Part shown: positions 34,905 through 44,592 of the stretch, in pieces
How positions within the stretch are numbered: the stretch's first letter is position 1
Layout: the number at the start of each line of letters is the position of its first letter
Notes under the pieces: model-generated
Databases searched by the model: none
Told to the model about the DNA's origin: nothing
Seen by the model: the letters and a program-made list of their open reading frames with translations, nothing else
Position numbers and translations under genes: made by a program
NCBI RefSeq assembly: GCF_027579695.1
Contig: NC_083571.1
Span: 45,354,890 to 45,418,889, forward strand
Direction of reading: 5' to 3'
Source of the DNA: Neoarius graeffei
Taxonomy: Eukaryota > Chordata > Actinopteri > Siluriformes > Ariidae
Length of the DNA: 64,000 nucleotides

Positions 34905-34928
34905 GGGGTCACAGCTCTGTAGGCAGCT

Positions 34929-36479
34929 CTATGCTCGATATGGGCCTACGCTTGCCGTAGGCAAAGCAGGAGAAGGAGGGGGAGGAGAAGGAAGAGACAT
35001 ACCACGCTGAAGATTAGAAGAAGAAGCAGAAGCAGCTCTTTGCCGTGCCCTATCCTCATCTATCCGTTTCTTTCTACACTCGCGCTTCCAATGTCCTTCT
35101 TTACCACAATAATAGCACAATCTATCACTGGGGAATCCCTTATTCCCCGCCCGACCTTGTGGATCACCCCAATTCTGTTGTGAGTAACCACTAGCAACGG
35201 AAAGACAAGCCACCTGCTTAGTATCCAAAAGATCATCTCCCTCCAAAATTCTAACCTTCTCCCCTAGAGCTCTCACTACCATATTACTCCGGTCACTCAA
35301 ATGATGTTTCAACACCTTCTGCACATCAGGACGACAATTATTCAGAAATGTTGAGATAAAGAGAGGATTGCTTTGCTGCTGGTTCAGTGGCATATTTCCC
35401 AAACAAGTCCATGTCTCGCTAAAGCGTGTCAAAAACTTGGAAGTGAGTTCAGCCTTCTCCTGTTTACAATTAGTAACCTGTGAAAGATCACGGCTAGCCT
35501 GTCTTCGTGAGAGCAGATAACGCGTCAATTGTTCCCTTAATTCTCTCATAGCTCTATCAATATCTTTCCAGTAAAACTTCATTACTTGTTTGGTCGTAGT
35601 CTGCCCATTCTCCTCCTCCTTCACCTCCGTCATGGCATAGTCGTCATTCTCCGGCTTCAAACAAGGGACGGCGGCTAGTAATGCATCTTCATCATATTTA
35701 TCACCGAGAACAGCATGCATGAGAAAACGATAATCTGCACCCACCATTTGTTTGTGCCTGCACATTCTTACGAGCATGTCTACGAAATTGACTGGGTTGT
35801 TTATCGAAGGCAATAACTTGATAATGTCTTTTAATTCTGATGCTGAAGGCGGATAGATCTTAAATCCTTTTCCTCTTCGCGCCCACACACAAGCTGTGTT
35901 TATTTCATCGTCAGAATCCGTATTAGAGCCGTTCGTCTCGTTCCTTCTGCTCATTACAGTTTTCCTTCTAGCGCCTGTGTTATGAGATACGCTAGGAACG
36001 TTATCAGTGGGACATGAAGCGTTCGCCGGTGTATCTACAGGAATGTTTCTTGTTTCCTCAAGTACCAGTGGAGGAGCAGAGGCTAGGGATCTAAATAAAG
36101 CAGGTTTCACCTCTGCATTACGCTTGGGACGTGGTATTGAATTCTTTTGTTCTTTCGTCTCTTTAATTCTACGAAAATGATCCCAAATTGGCTTCATTCT
36201 AATCCACTCTAAATAACCTTTGGTCATGTAATCATAGTCCCATTCTGGGTTGCCAAATCCTTCATATATCTGTTTGTGTGCCGAAATGAGATACTCTGGT
36301 CTAAAAGTCCCTGCATGAGGATAAATTAACCGAGACTGAAATTGTTTCGTAGACCAATCGGCTAGAAGGTCCAGCCAAGGAGCAGTATAGAATCCCAAAT
36401 CACATCGATTCATCCAATCCTGTGGAGTGTCTTCAGAATCGGGTCTGAGTACCTCTTTACTACCACAACTACCCCCCAT
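34929..36479 (-). CDS. gag: ERV Gag polyprotein
   Basis: Open frame of 516 residues. The N-terminal MGGSCG is a likely myristoylation site for membrane targeting of matrix. The middle contains a capsid-like region with AVPCLKPEND, PSINNPVNFVDML and MNLTR-like helical stretches, including a CKQEKAELTSKF segment. The C-terminal nucleocapsid has one CCHC knuckle (CYYCGKEGHWKREC) near residue 465, followed by a basic stretch and a proline-rich end. The stop is UAG at 34929-34931, and the same frame continues into protease. That implies Gag-Pol by suppression of the stop rather than frameshifting. The nearest neighbour, 25 nt downstream, is the protease start region. Late-domain motifs were not identified with confidence. 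Confidence 0.9.
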   Translation of the reverse strand: MGGSCGSKEVLRPDSEDTPQDWMNRCDLGFYTAPWLDLLADWSTKQFQSRLIYPHAGTFRPEYLISAHKQIYEGFGNPEWDYDYMTKGYLEWIRMKPIWDHFRRIKETKEQKNSIPRPKRNAEVKPALFRSLASAPPLVLEETRNIPVDTPANASCPTDNVPSVSHNTGARRKTVMSRRNETNGSNTDSDDEINTACVWARRGKGFKIYPPSASELKDIIKLLPSINNPVNFVDMLVRMCRHKQMVGADYRFLMHAVLGDKYDEDALLAAVPCLKPENDDYAMTEVKEEENGQTTTKQVMKFYWKDIDRAMRELREQLTRYLLSRRQASRDLSQVTNCKQEKAELTSKFLTRFSETWTCLGNMPLNQQQSNPLFISTFLNNCRPDVQKVLKHHLSDRSNMVVRALGEKVRILEGDDLLDTKQVACLSVASGYSQQNWGDPQGRAGNKGFPSDRLCYYCGKEGHWKRECRKKRIDEDRARQRAASASSSNLQRGMSLPSPPPPSPALPTASVGPYRA

Positions 36480-36825
36480 GGCCGCACGAAGGAATCAAAG
36501 ATTAAAAGCGCGCTCTTCTCGTGACAGTTCTCCCCCTTGGAGCGTCTTCACGAGGCTTACTGTCCCGTAAACAAATTACGAGGTTTACCAGCCTAATCCC
36601 GTGGCTCTACTAGCCCCGTCTCGTCCCGTAAACAAGAGTCTAAAAGGTCTAATCTAATCTCTAAAAGTCTACGAGGTTCCTTACGTCCCGTGCCTCCACA
36701 CGAGGATTACCAACCTGAATTTACGGGTCTCTATTTTTTTGAAATTACTACCAACCAGGCGGTCAACCAATCAATAACCAATCAAATTATAAATTAAAAT
36801 TAAATTTACTCACCTGGTTGGCAGT
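36480..36825 (-). other. ERV 5' leader
   Basis: Non-coding leader between PBS and gag. The minus strand repeats a TTGTTTACGGGAC motif (complements at about 36563-36577 and 36625-36640), with a further CGGGACG near 36683. Packaging or splice signals are expected here but I could not assign them. Confidence 0.6.
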
Positions 36826-36843
36826 ATCCCACTTCTGACACCA
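36826..36843 (-). promoter_or_regulatory. ERV primer-binding site, tRNA-Leu type
   Basis: Minus-strand TGGTGTCAGAAGTGGGAT starts three bases inside the 5' LTR. It is complementary to the 3' end of vertebrate tRNA-Leu (...ATCCCACTTCTGACACCA). Confidence 0.85.
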
Positions 36844-36846
36844 AAT

Positions 36847-37994
36847 TGTTGGGTTCACCCAGAAAGAGACCCTGGATTCCTTCGTGAATGCCTTCCCTTC
36901 GGGCCCGAAGTAGACGAATCGCTCAGAAACGGACAGGAGAACACGTGTGGGTTGTTCACATGCCAGTTTATTCGCTCGCTTCGTCAAAATGAAAACATTT
37001 GTGGGAATGTCTTATAGTGTTGCTATGTTTATGTTTTGTCTTCGTGTGTGTGTGTGTGTGTGTCTATGGGTGTGTGTCTATGTAGAAGTGTGTAATGATC
37101 TTGAATCAATCATAATAATATAATAACATATTTTTGCTGACAGTAAGGTACAGATAGATATCAGAATTTTAGCTTATCAATATTATGTCTGATTCTTCGT
37201 GGAATAGTTTGGAATGTTAAACATAGATAATGTTTAATGTTTGCCTACGAAGAAGGTCAAAAAACACTAGTTTGCACAGAAAGGATCTTACTAATTCTTA
37301 ATAATTAACATGAATAATTCTTAACACATGAATGTCAGTAAATTACATCTTGATTATCTTGATTCCATCAACATAAGTAAAATAACAAATAACAATCAGC
37401 TCTTAATAATGAATGTTATAAGAGAATAATCATAAAAAATCAGAACAACTTAACCACAAGAACAATGAGAATATGTCTGAAAGAGAGAGAACAATTAAAC
37501 CACTAACAGGATTAAACTTATAACTAAATTAGGTTAATGCTCTTAAACTAAAAATCCTTAGAATCTTAAGATCTTAATTATAATTATAATGTCATTATGG
37601 AACTAATCTAGAACTATGAAACTAACATTAATCATTACCATAGTATATTTCAATATATTTCAGTATATTTCATAGCCTTTATGAAGCCATGACCTAAGAT
37701 TCAACTGAATGAATAAGCATGATCATGAACTTTAATTCTACTGTTTCAAAGTGGGTATGAGTCGATCTGACACTAAAACAGACCTTCAGACACTTCTCTG
37801 TTCAAAATACACATTCATAAACAAAATGTTCCCAAACAATGTCCAGCCGGACCTAAGGTCATTTCAAACTAAATTTTAACACAGAATAAGCTAAGAATTA
37901 CTATTTCACTAAACCTACATATATCTTGATTTAACCTACTGATTCTGATTCATATTCTGATCATAATCTACACATAATAAAATTTGACCCAACA
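36847..37994 (-). promoter_or_regulatory. ERV 5' LTR (promoter)
   Basis: 1148 bp, nearly identical to the 3' LTR, with two extra GT units and a T/G difference near 37098. The minus-strand TATAAG lies at about 37011-37016 and AATAAA at 36967-36972, giving transcription leftward into gag. Confidence 0.93.
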
Positions 37995-39518
37995 GGTGGT
38001 CTCCACAGGAGACCGGAGAGGTACGCGATGCCAATACTCCCTTTTGAACCTCTGGCCCCAGCTCCGCCTTCTCTGGAACCACCGACACCAACGCCACAGG
38101 GACCTCCTCATTCCAGAGTTTGAGTAGATTGAGGTGGTAAATCTGTAGCGCCCCACCCCTGTCCGTTCGCCTCACCTCGTAGTCGACGTCCCCGACTCGC
38201 CGTGTGACCTCAAAGGGTCCTTGCCACTTGGCGATTAATTTGGAGCTCGATGTGGGCAACAGTAAGAGTACTTTATCTCCTGGTGCGAACTCCCTAAGGT
38301 GCGTACCCTTGTCATACAGGCGGGTTTGCTGTTCTTGGGCCTGCTGCAAATTCTCCTGGGTTAGGTGCGTGAGTGTGTGGAGTTTTGCGCGCAGGTCAAT
38401 AACGTATTGAATTTCATTTTTACTTGGTGAAGGTCCCTCCTCCCAATTTTCTCACAGCACGTCTAAAATGCCGCGCGGCTTATGCCCATATAACAATTCG
38501 AACGGGAGAACCCAATGGAGGCTTGTGGGACCTCTCGCACTGCAAACAACAAGAGTTCGAGCCATTTATCCCAATTACGTGCGTCCTCGCTTACGAATTT
38601 CTTAATTATATTTTTGAGGGTGCAATTGAATCATTCGACTAAACCATCCATTTGTGGGTGATAAAAGCTGGTGCGGATCAGCTTAATACCTAATAACCCA
38701 TACAGTTCATTCAGTGTTCGCGACATAAACGAGGTGCCTTGATTAGTCAGAATCTCTTTCGGGATTCCAACTCGGGAGATGATGCGGAAGAGCGCTTCCG
38801 CAATACTGCATGCTGAGATATTGCAAAGAGGCACTGCTTCCGGGTATCACGTTGCATAGTCCACCAGAACTAATATAAAGCGGTACCCTCATGTTGACCG
38901 ATCTAATGGCCCGACGAGATCCATCCCAATTCTTTCGAACGGGGTCTCAATTAATGGTAGAGGGCGCAAAGGCGCTTTTGGAATGGTCGCTGGATTTACT
39001 AACTGGCATTCACGGCACGCCGTACACCACCTACGGACATCGCCGGGAATCCCTGGCCAGTAGAACCGGGCCATTATTCGGGCTAGTGTTTTATCCTGCC
39101 CTAAGTGTCCAGCCATGGTATTAAAGTCAGCCTCCTGGAATACCAATTCCCGGCGGCTTTTTGGAATCAAGAGCTGTGTGATTTGTTCTTTAGTCTGAGT
39201 GTCCTGCGTCACTCGGTATAATCTATCCTTCATAATAGAAAAATAAGGGAAGGACGGGGTGGCGTTTGGCTGGAGCGTTTGACCATCGATTACTCTCACT
39301 TGGTCAAACGCATGCCGCAGAGTCTCATCTCGCAACTGCTCTAACGGGAAATCCGCGAGGGATTCCCCGAGAGAGGGAGGAGGAGCCGGCGGCTCCTCAC
39401 TCTGACGCAGAGATGACGTAGACGGCTCTGTGACAGCTGCTCCCGCCAATGCCACACCGGGACCTCCCCTTGCTGAAATATGGCAGGACCCACTCTTAAT
39501 GCCCCGAATCCCGGCCAA
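37995..39518 (-). pseudogene. Gmr1 integrase
   Basis: The zinc-binding part lies in 38889-39518 (HLGQDKTLARIMARFYWPG, then CTACREC) and precedes the core start GMDLVGPL. The core continues at 38631-38834 (RISRVGIPKEILTNQGTSFMS, SFYHPQMDGLVE). A C-terminal GPY-type module lies at 37995-38349 (FAPGDKVLLLLP, KWQGPFEVTRRVGDVDYEV). The second catalytic Asp (normally TDQGT) is Asn here (TNQGT), and stops at 38889 and 38631 and a frame change break it. The C-terminal module is cut by the retrovirus at 37995 and would continue into RT at 28248. Confidence 0.88.
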
Positions 39519-40813
39519 TCAGTCCCCAAAATTATCGAGTGGGTGAGGCGAGGATTAACCGCCGCCATTACTCTAAATTTTTCCCCTCTGAAAAAAATGT
39601 GGACTGACACTAAAGGGTAGCTGTGAACATCCCCGTGCACACACAACACCTTCACCCCCTGTGCTCCCCCCAATGCCTCGTCTTGCACCAGGTTTTGGTG
39701 GATTGAGGTCTGATTACAGCCAGAGTCCACCAAAGCCTGGTATGTATCCCCTTGGATACTCACCGGTATGCGATACGCTCCGGCCCGATCGAGGGCGGCT
39801 CCTGGTGCGTAGGGGATCCGAACCACCGCGCCCACTTCCATCACCGAGCACTGCTGTTGGAGGTGGCCCGGCTCCCCGCAGCGCCAGCAAACTGGCCTGG
39901 GCTTCCTCTCTGCACCGGTACTCTGGGGCTCACTCACCTGAGGGGGGGAAGAGACAGACACGGAAGTGGGAAACGGAAGGACACCGTGGGTGCGGCGGAC
40001 CGGCTGTGAGGGAGCCGGCCCCTGCCTCCGCAGTGGGGGAATGGAGCGAGGACGAGACACAGAAGGGGAGAGGGAGAGAGAGAGAGAGGAGAGAAGCGAA
40101 GAGGGGATCTGTGATCCTGCTGCAGGAACAGCCGCCAAATGATCCTCAGCCAACTCGATGGCCTGATCCAGCGACGCCAGGTGATGGCACTGGACCCACT
40201 CCGCCGTTCCTTTGGGAAGTTGTGCGATGAACTGCTCCAGTGCCACCAGGTCGACGACTCCCTCAGCATCGCGGTTGTCAGCCCTCAGCCATCGCCTGCA
40301 GGCGTCCCGGAGTTGCTGGCCAAACGCGAACGGGCGGCCGACCTCCTCTAGGTGCAGAGTGCGGAAGCGCTGACGATGTTGTTCGGGGGTGCGCCCCACA
40401 TGCTGGAGGACGGCCCGGCGCAGGTCTGCGTAGACCAGCCAGCGGTCGTCAGGGAGCTGTAGTGCGGCCAGCTGCGCCTCGCCCGTTAGCAGGGGTAGGA
40501 GGCGCGCCGCGCGCTGTTCCACCGGCCACCCCGAGGCTTCTGCTGCTTGTTCAAATAGCGTGAGGAAGGCCTCAGGGTCGTTGTGCAGGCCCATCTTCAT
40601 CGGGGTGAGGTGGAGTGGGCCTGCAGCGGTGGAGATGGTGGCCCCCGCCGACGCGAGGAGGTGCCGGAACGCCTGACGATCTTCCTGTTGCGCCAGCACC
40701 AGGGCCTCGAACCGTTGTTCTTGCTCCTTTCGGAGGGCGAGCAGCGCCTGGTGCTGGCTCTGTTGGGCCGTGGTGAGGGCGTGGATCAGGTCTGCGAAGG
40801 GGGAGGACTCCAT
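39341..40813 (-). pseudogene. Gmr1 Gag-protease
   Basis: 490-residue frame starting MESSPFADL. An N-terminal coiled segment (QHQALLALRKEQEQRFEAL) comes first. A capsid region with SCAN-like wording follows (PEAFLTLFEQAAEASGWP, LLTGEAQLAALQLP, FGQQLRDACRRWL), then a CCHC knuckle (CWRCGEPGHLQQQC). The aspartic protease site is at ALVDSGCNQTSIH, with a later IILGTDW that fits the ILG flap-proximal motif. The frame ends at 39341 in non-homologous residues after a frameshift near 39460, because the integrase continues in another frame. A plus-strand frame over the same area is an antisense shadow. Confidence 0.88.
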
Positions 40814-40856
40814 GGGGCTGTTCTCTTCTGTGCTCGGTGCCGGGTTTCAGCACCAC
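40814..40856 (-). promoter_or_regulatory. Gmr1 leader with probable PBS
   Basis: The minus strand reads GTGGTGCTGAAACCCGG immediately after the 5' LTR. It contains a TGG start as expected for a primer-binding site. The tRNA species was not identified. Confidence 0.55.
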
Positions 40857-40986
40857 TGTAGAAGTCAGAGTGGGTGGGTGGAGCACAGAAGTACAGCAGG
40901 CCAGAACTGAGTTCCAAAACTCTTTTATTTTTGCTTTTCAGCTTTAACTTTTCACACTCTCCCAGTCGCGCGCGCCCGCGCACACA

Positions 40987-43900
40987 TTTTAATACTTTTA
41001 TTTGGATCGTCGCACAGGGAAGGATTACAAATCCAAACATTATTGGAAATATTCTGCAGATTGGCAAGTGTGATCATATAAAAATAATAAGTCCAGTAGT
41101 CTCTATGGATAAATATGACATCTCCGTCTCCAAATGGACAAGCTTCCTATTATGGCAGAAATTGAACAGTATCTGGCCAGTCTCTTCGCGCTTGTTTTGC
41201 ATAATCCACACAGTTGCAAGCCTCGCATGACCAGTTTATGTATATGTCCAAGGCTCCCAAATACAAGAACAATTAATTTGTAGTTATACCCAAGACCCAT
41301 GATTGATTCAAGAAGTGGCTGGTACTTCAACATTTTGGCATTAAAACAAGTGTCCATATATAAATCAAAAGAACAGCCTATTTCAACAATGGTTATTGTT
41401 CTGTTTGTTTCATCAATGATGGTAATATCTGGAGTGTTTGGGAGATTATCCAATTGAACATTGTCATGATTTTCTGTATTAAACCAGTTGATCTGCACCG
41501 CACTGTGTTTATGCATATTTGTAGTTGCATCTAGAATGTCTTTAATGCTCTCTGAAATCAGGTCAACCAGTCGGTCATGTCTTACAATGTAGAGTCCTTT
41601 ATAAAAACTACAGCCATTAAAGATATGGGCAGTTGTTTCATTTTCCCTAGTAGAACAGTGAAGGATGCAGTGTGGGTCATGATTATGGGGATACCAGGTG
41701 GCCAAGTTATACTTCGTTGGGAGGACTTGGAGGCGGGCTTTGATGGTAAACATTAATATGTCCTCACCAACGGAGCAGTTAGAGAGCACAGAGTGTGACA
41801 ACGCATGATCTGCAAAGGCTAAACCCGCCAATTTCCCTTGCAGCTTTAGACTGGCCCAGTGCTGTGCGCTCTCTGACAGCTTCATTTGGAGGATGAAGGC
41901 CCGCGCATGTTTCGCGGGCAGCTCTTGCTCACCGTCGCCTTGCGCATAAGTTGCGCATGGGTAGATGAGTGGGTCTGTGATTATATTGTCATCGGGTGTA
42001 ATTTTTGTGCTGTCTAGTTTGCCCCATCGCAGATGTATTCCTGTGTGGATGCAAAGATCATTTAGATCCATCCAGTCTGACCTCACACCAAATCCGGTTG
42101 CTCTAATATCCAGTTTACCGTTGCTCTTCACCTGGAATCCTAGAAATTGAGCGTCGGCATCATGCGCAATGGGAGTCTTCTGTCGCTTTAGGTGTTGAAA
42201 TAATGAAGCCCGGGCCATTTCTCGGATCTGTAGATTGTCACTGTGTAGCATGTTGAGCAGGTGGCTGGTTCTGGAAGCGGTGTAGATCCATTCGATGTTG
42301 GGTACTCCCAGCCCCCCCTTCCTTTTAGACTGAAAAAGTATGTCCCTGGTTGAGTGTGTGTTTAGCCCGAACCATTGTCTTACAGTTCGGACAGTTATGT
42401 TCTTGAGTTCAGTGAGGGTTTTTTGTGGGAGATGAAGATTTGCCAAAAGGTGTTGAATTTTGGACAGGGCTATTTCTCGAATGGCTTGTACTTTGAACAT
42501 AACAGGTAGGGGGGCTGAGTCTATGAGTTGCAATCTACGAGTGTACTCGCTGATGAGTTCTGACTGTTGATGTTCCCAGTCGCCTGCGACATTGAATTGA
42601 TGGCCGAAGTAGGTGTAGGTTTCATTGCGCGAGTACACTCGTAGTGGTTGCTGTAGTAATGAAAAGGCCGGTGGTTTGTCGCGTTGCGACTGATACCAGC
42701 GGTTTCCTCCACTGCGCCTCTCATAAAAAACAGTGCATTTAGTGGGCTTAACCTGAAGCTTTGACCACAACAAAAAATGTTCCGTGTGAGTGAGCATGTG
42801 TTGTATGACTGACTCATGTCTTGAGACAATCTGTACGTCGTCTGCGTATCCCTGTACTGGACTTGGTGAGCGCACCCCTTCAGGTGCGCACTGGCCCATC
42901 CATTTCAGCCAGTTGTCAATGGCCAAAACAAAGTTGATGGCGCTCCAGGGACAGCCTGTTTTAATCCCTACTTCCAATGAGATTGGATCAGTAAGGGCCT
43001 TTCCACAGATCACCTGGGTGAAGGATGATCTGTAGACATCTGTAATAATGTTTATGTAAGCCTGGGGGAGATGTATTTCTTTTAGCGCATGTAGCATTAC
43101 GCTATGGGGCAGGGTGCCGAACGCATCACGGAAGTCTAGAAATACAGCATAGAATTTACTGGAATCGTGTTTAAAATCATCAATTCCCGTCTTTAGGCAA
43201 AACACATGTTCATGCATGCCCTGACGGTTGATGTACGCCTTTTGATAGGGTGAAAGAATGTTATTGTCCGTGAGCCAGGGCAGGATGCGTGATAGTAGGC
43301 ATTTCATAAAAACTTTGTATATTGTGGGCAGCAGTGAGATATCTCTCCATGTGGAGGGGTCTTCGGGAATATTGTCTTTTTTGGGGATCCTGTGAATAAG
43401 GGCACCCTTCCATGACTCAGGCACTTTGCCGTTTAACAGACAGGTATTGAATATGTTTGTAAGGAGTGAGCATGATATTTCTTTTGTGGTTTTAAAAGTC
43501 TCATATGTTACTCCATCAGATCCGCTGGCTTTATTGTTCGGGAGAGCAGATATGACCTTCTCTACCTCACTTTCTGTAAAGGGCTGCGATTGTAGTTCGC
43601 TGGAAGGGGGCTGTGCCACGGAAGGTTGTTGCCACAGTACAGCCTCTAGCGGCGCGCTGTCACTTTGAGTATATTTATCAGCGTAATATTTCTGGACTAT
43701 ATCTACATTATCAATGGCTGGTGGTGGGTTTGGATATTGCCCATTATTTAGGACTATTTCAATTGCTTTTGATCTTCTATTCTGCCATAAGAAAGAGAGT
43801 TTATTGCGACCCACCTGTTGTTCACGCTTTGTTCTCCTGTTGGCAAGGCGAGGTTGAATGACATCTCGTATGAAGCACAGTTGCACTTCTATCCACTCCA

Positions 43901-44543
43901 GGAGGTGGGTCGCGGATGTTGTGTCAGGAAGTGTTTGGTTGAAGTGTGGAAACTTTTTTAAAATCCTCAGAGTGTATTTTAAAAGAGGTAATCCAAAAGG
44001 TTTGCCATTGCTGTTACACGCTGTGAATGTTCCATTTTTGAAGTATAATCCGTTTAGAATGCAGATGATTTTGGTCCATTTGTCCGGTGTATCGCCAGTA
44101 AAAACAAAATTGTATTCCGATTCAAGCCGTTTGGTATCCAAACCTCTCCTGAAGAGTCTCTCGTCTTGCTGGAATTTTGTCCATTCCTCTGGGGACAGAG
44201 GCCGGGTGTATCTGGAGAAATCAAACCACAGGCCTTCTTCTCCAGGGTTCTTGGGCGTCGGGTCATGGATGCACCATTGCTGCTGTCTGATTCTACCGGT
44301 AGGTAGGGCTGCTTTCAAAGCAGATTTTAATACTGCACAGACGCACATGACTATCAGAAGTTTGATCATCTTCATACCGAATCTTACAGTTTAAATTTCC
44401 CTGCGTTTTCGCCAGCAGTTACGACGGGTGAGGACGCGTCTAGTGTGGTGCAGTGGCGTTCGTTCCTGCCGCCATGTTGTGACGCACACAGAGAGACGCC
44501 ATGTTGTGACGCACACACACACACAAAGAGGCTGCCTTTTTTT

Positions 44544-44544
<1 letters not shown>
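40987..44544 (-). mobile_element. RLE-type non-LTR retrotransposon in a (CA)n tract
   Basis: A 3.56-kb element read on the minus strand from about 44544 to 40987. Its 3' end (AGTATTAAAA) joins (TG)n directly and its 5' side is also TG repeat. The single ORF at 41103-44375 encodes RT, a zinc knuckle and a restriction-like endonuclease. The architecture fits the Dong/R4/Rex6 group of site-specific LINEs. The 5' UTR contains a tandem CGTCACAACATGGCG motif (44474-44509). Confidence 0.85.
41103..44375 (-). CDS. Non-LTR RT with C-terminal restriction-like endonuclease
   Basis: 1090 residues, uninterrupted. RT spans about residues 270-560: NNKASGSDGVTYETFK, IPKKDNIPEDPSTWRDISLL, SPYQKAYINRQGMHEHVF, and the active site YADDVQIV near residue 509. 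The post-RT region is followed by a CCHC finger (HDPHCILHCSTRENETTAHIFNGC, about 895-920). A PD...E-type endonuclease then follows (PDITIIDETNRTITIVEIGC, about 978-1000), the layout of R2/R4/Dong enzymes. These nick a preferred target and prime reverse transcription from it. No N-terminal zinc finger is visible; the predicted N-terminus is hydrophobic (MIKLLIVMCVCAVL) and the true start could lie elsewhere. With no stops, this ORF could still be functional. Confidence 0.88.
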   Translation of the reverse strand: MKMIKLLIVMCVCAVLKSALKAALPTGRIRQQQWCIHDPTPKNPGEEGLWFDFSRYTRPLSPEEWTKFQQDERLFRRGLDTKRLESEYNFVFTGDTPDKWTKIICILNGLYFKNGTFTACNSNGKPFGLPLLKYTLRILKKFPHFNQTLPDTTSATHLLEWIEVQLCFIRDVIQPRLANRRTKREQQVGRNKLSFLWQNRRSKAIEIVLNNGQYPNPPPAIDNVDIVQKYYADKYTQSDSAPLEAVLWQQPSVAQPPSSELQSQPFTESEVEKVISALPNNKASGSDGVTYETFKTTKEISCSLLTNIFNTCLLNGKVPESWKGALIHRIPKKDNIPEDPSTWRDISLLPTIYKVFMKCLLSRILPWLTDNNILSPYQKAYINRQGMHEHVFCLKTGIDDFKHDSSKFYAVFLDFRDAFGTLPHSVMLHALKEIHLPQAYINIITDVYRSSFTQVICGKALTDPISLEVGIKTGCPWSAINFVLAIDNWLKWMGQCAPEGVRSPSPVQGYADDVQIVSRHESVIQHMLTHTEHFLLWSKLQVKPTKCTVFYERRSGGNRWYQSQRDKPPAFSLLQQPLRVYSRNETYTYFGHQFNVAGDWEHQQSELISEYTRRLQLIDSAPLPVMFKVQAIREIALSKIQHLLANLHLPQKTLTELKNITVRTVRQWFGLNTHSTRDILFQSKRKGGLGVPNIEWIYTASRTSHLLNMLHSDNLQIREMARASLFQHLKRQKTPIAHDADAQFLGFQVKSNGKLDIRATGFGVRSDWMDLNDLCIHTGIHLRWGKLDSTKITPDDNIITDPLIYPCATYAQGDGEQELPAKHARAFILQMKLSESAQHWASLKLQGKLAGLAFADHALSHSVLSNCSVGEDILMFTIKARLQVLPTKYNLATWYPHNHDPHCILHCSTRENETTAHIFNGCSFYKGLYIVRHDRLVDLISESIKDILDATTNMHKHSAVQINWFNTENHDNVQLDNLPNTPDITIIDETNRTITIVEIGCSFDLYMDTCFNAKMLKYQPLLESIMGLGYNYKLIVLVFGSLGHIHKLVMRGLQLCGLCKTSAKRLARYCSISAIIGSLSIWRRRCHIYP

Positions 44545-44591
<47 letters not shown>
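44545..44591. repeat. (CA)n at the LINE 5' junction
   Basis: Remainder of the LTR microsatellite bordering the LINE. Confidence 0.93.

Positions 44592-44592
<1 letters not shown>

Larger units (their letters stand above)
28254..37994 (-). mobile_element. Endogenous retrovirus, near-intact
   Basis: A 9.7-kb provirus with LTRs of 1144 bp (28254-29397) and 1148 bp (36847-37994), both TGTTGGG...CCCAACA. The 5-bp duplication GGTGG is at 28249-28253 and 37995-37999. Read on the minus strand it has a PBS, leader, gag, protease-RT-RNase H-integrase, env, polypurine tract and 3' LTR. The two LTRs differ, by eye, by one substitution and a 4-bp GT-repeat change, so insertion was recent. Gag and env are open. 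Pol has one in-frame stop inside a small hairpin. Env has gamma-type features (CX6CC), and the gag/pro junction is an in-frame UAG as in gamma- and epsilonretroviruses. Confidence 0.95.

Noticed and set aside
36787..36987. 66-codon frame in the ERV LTR, also at 28146-28394
   Set aside because: Short frame inside the R/U5 part of both LTR copies, with no domain. It duplicates because the LTR is duplicated.
39661..40861. Plus-strand frames of 70-189 codons
   Set aside because: They are antisense shadows of the GC-rich Gmr1 gag.
43858..44394. 178-codon plus-strand frame
   Set aside because: It is antisense to the LINE ORF and has no domain.
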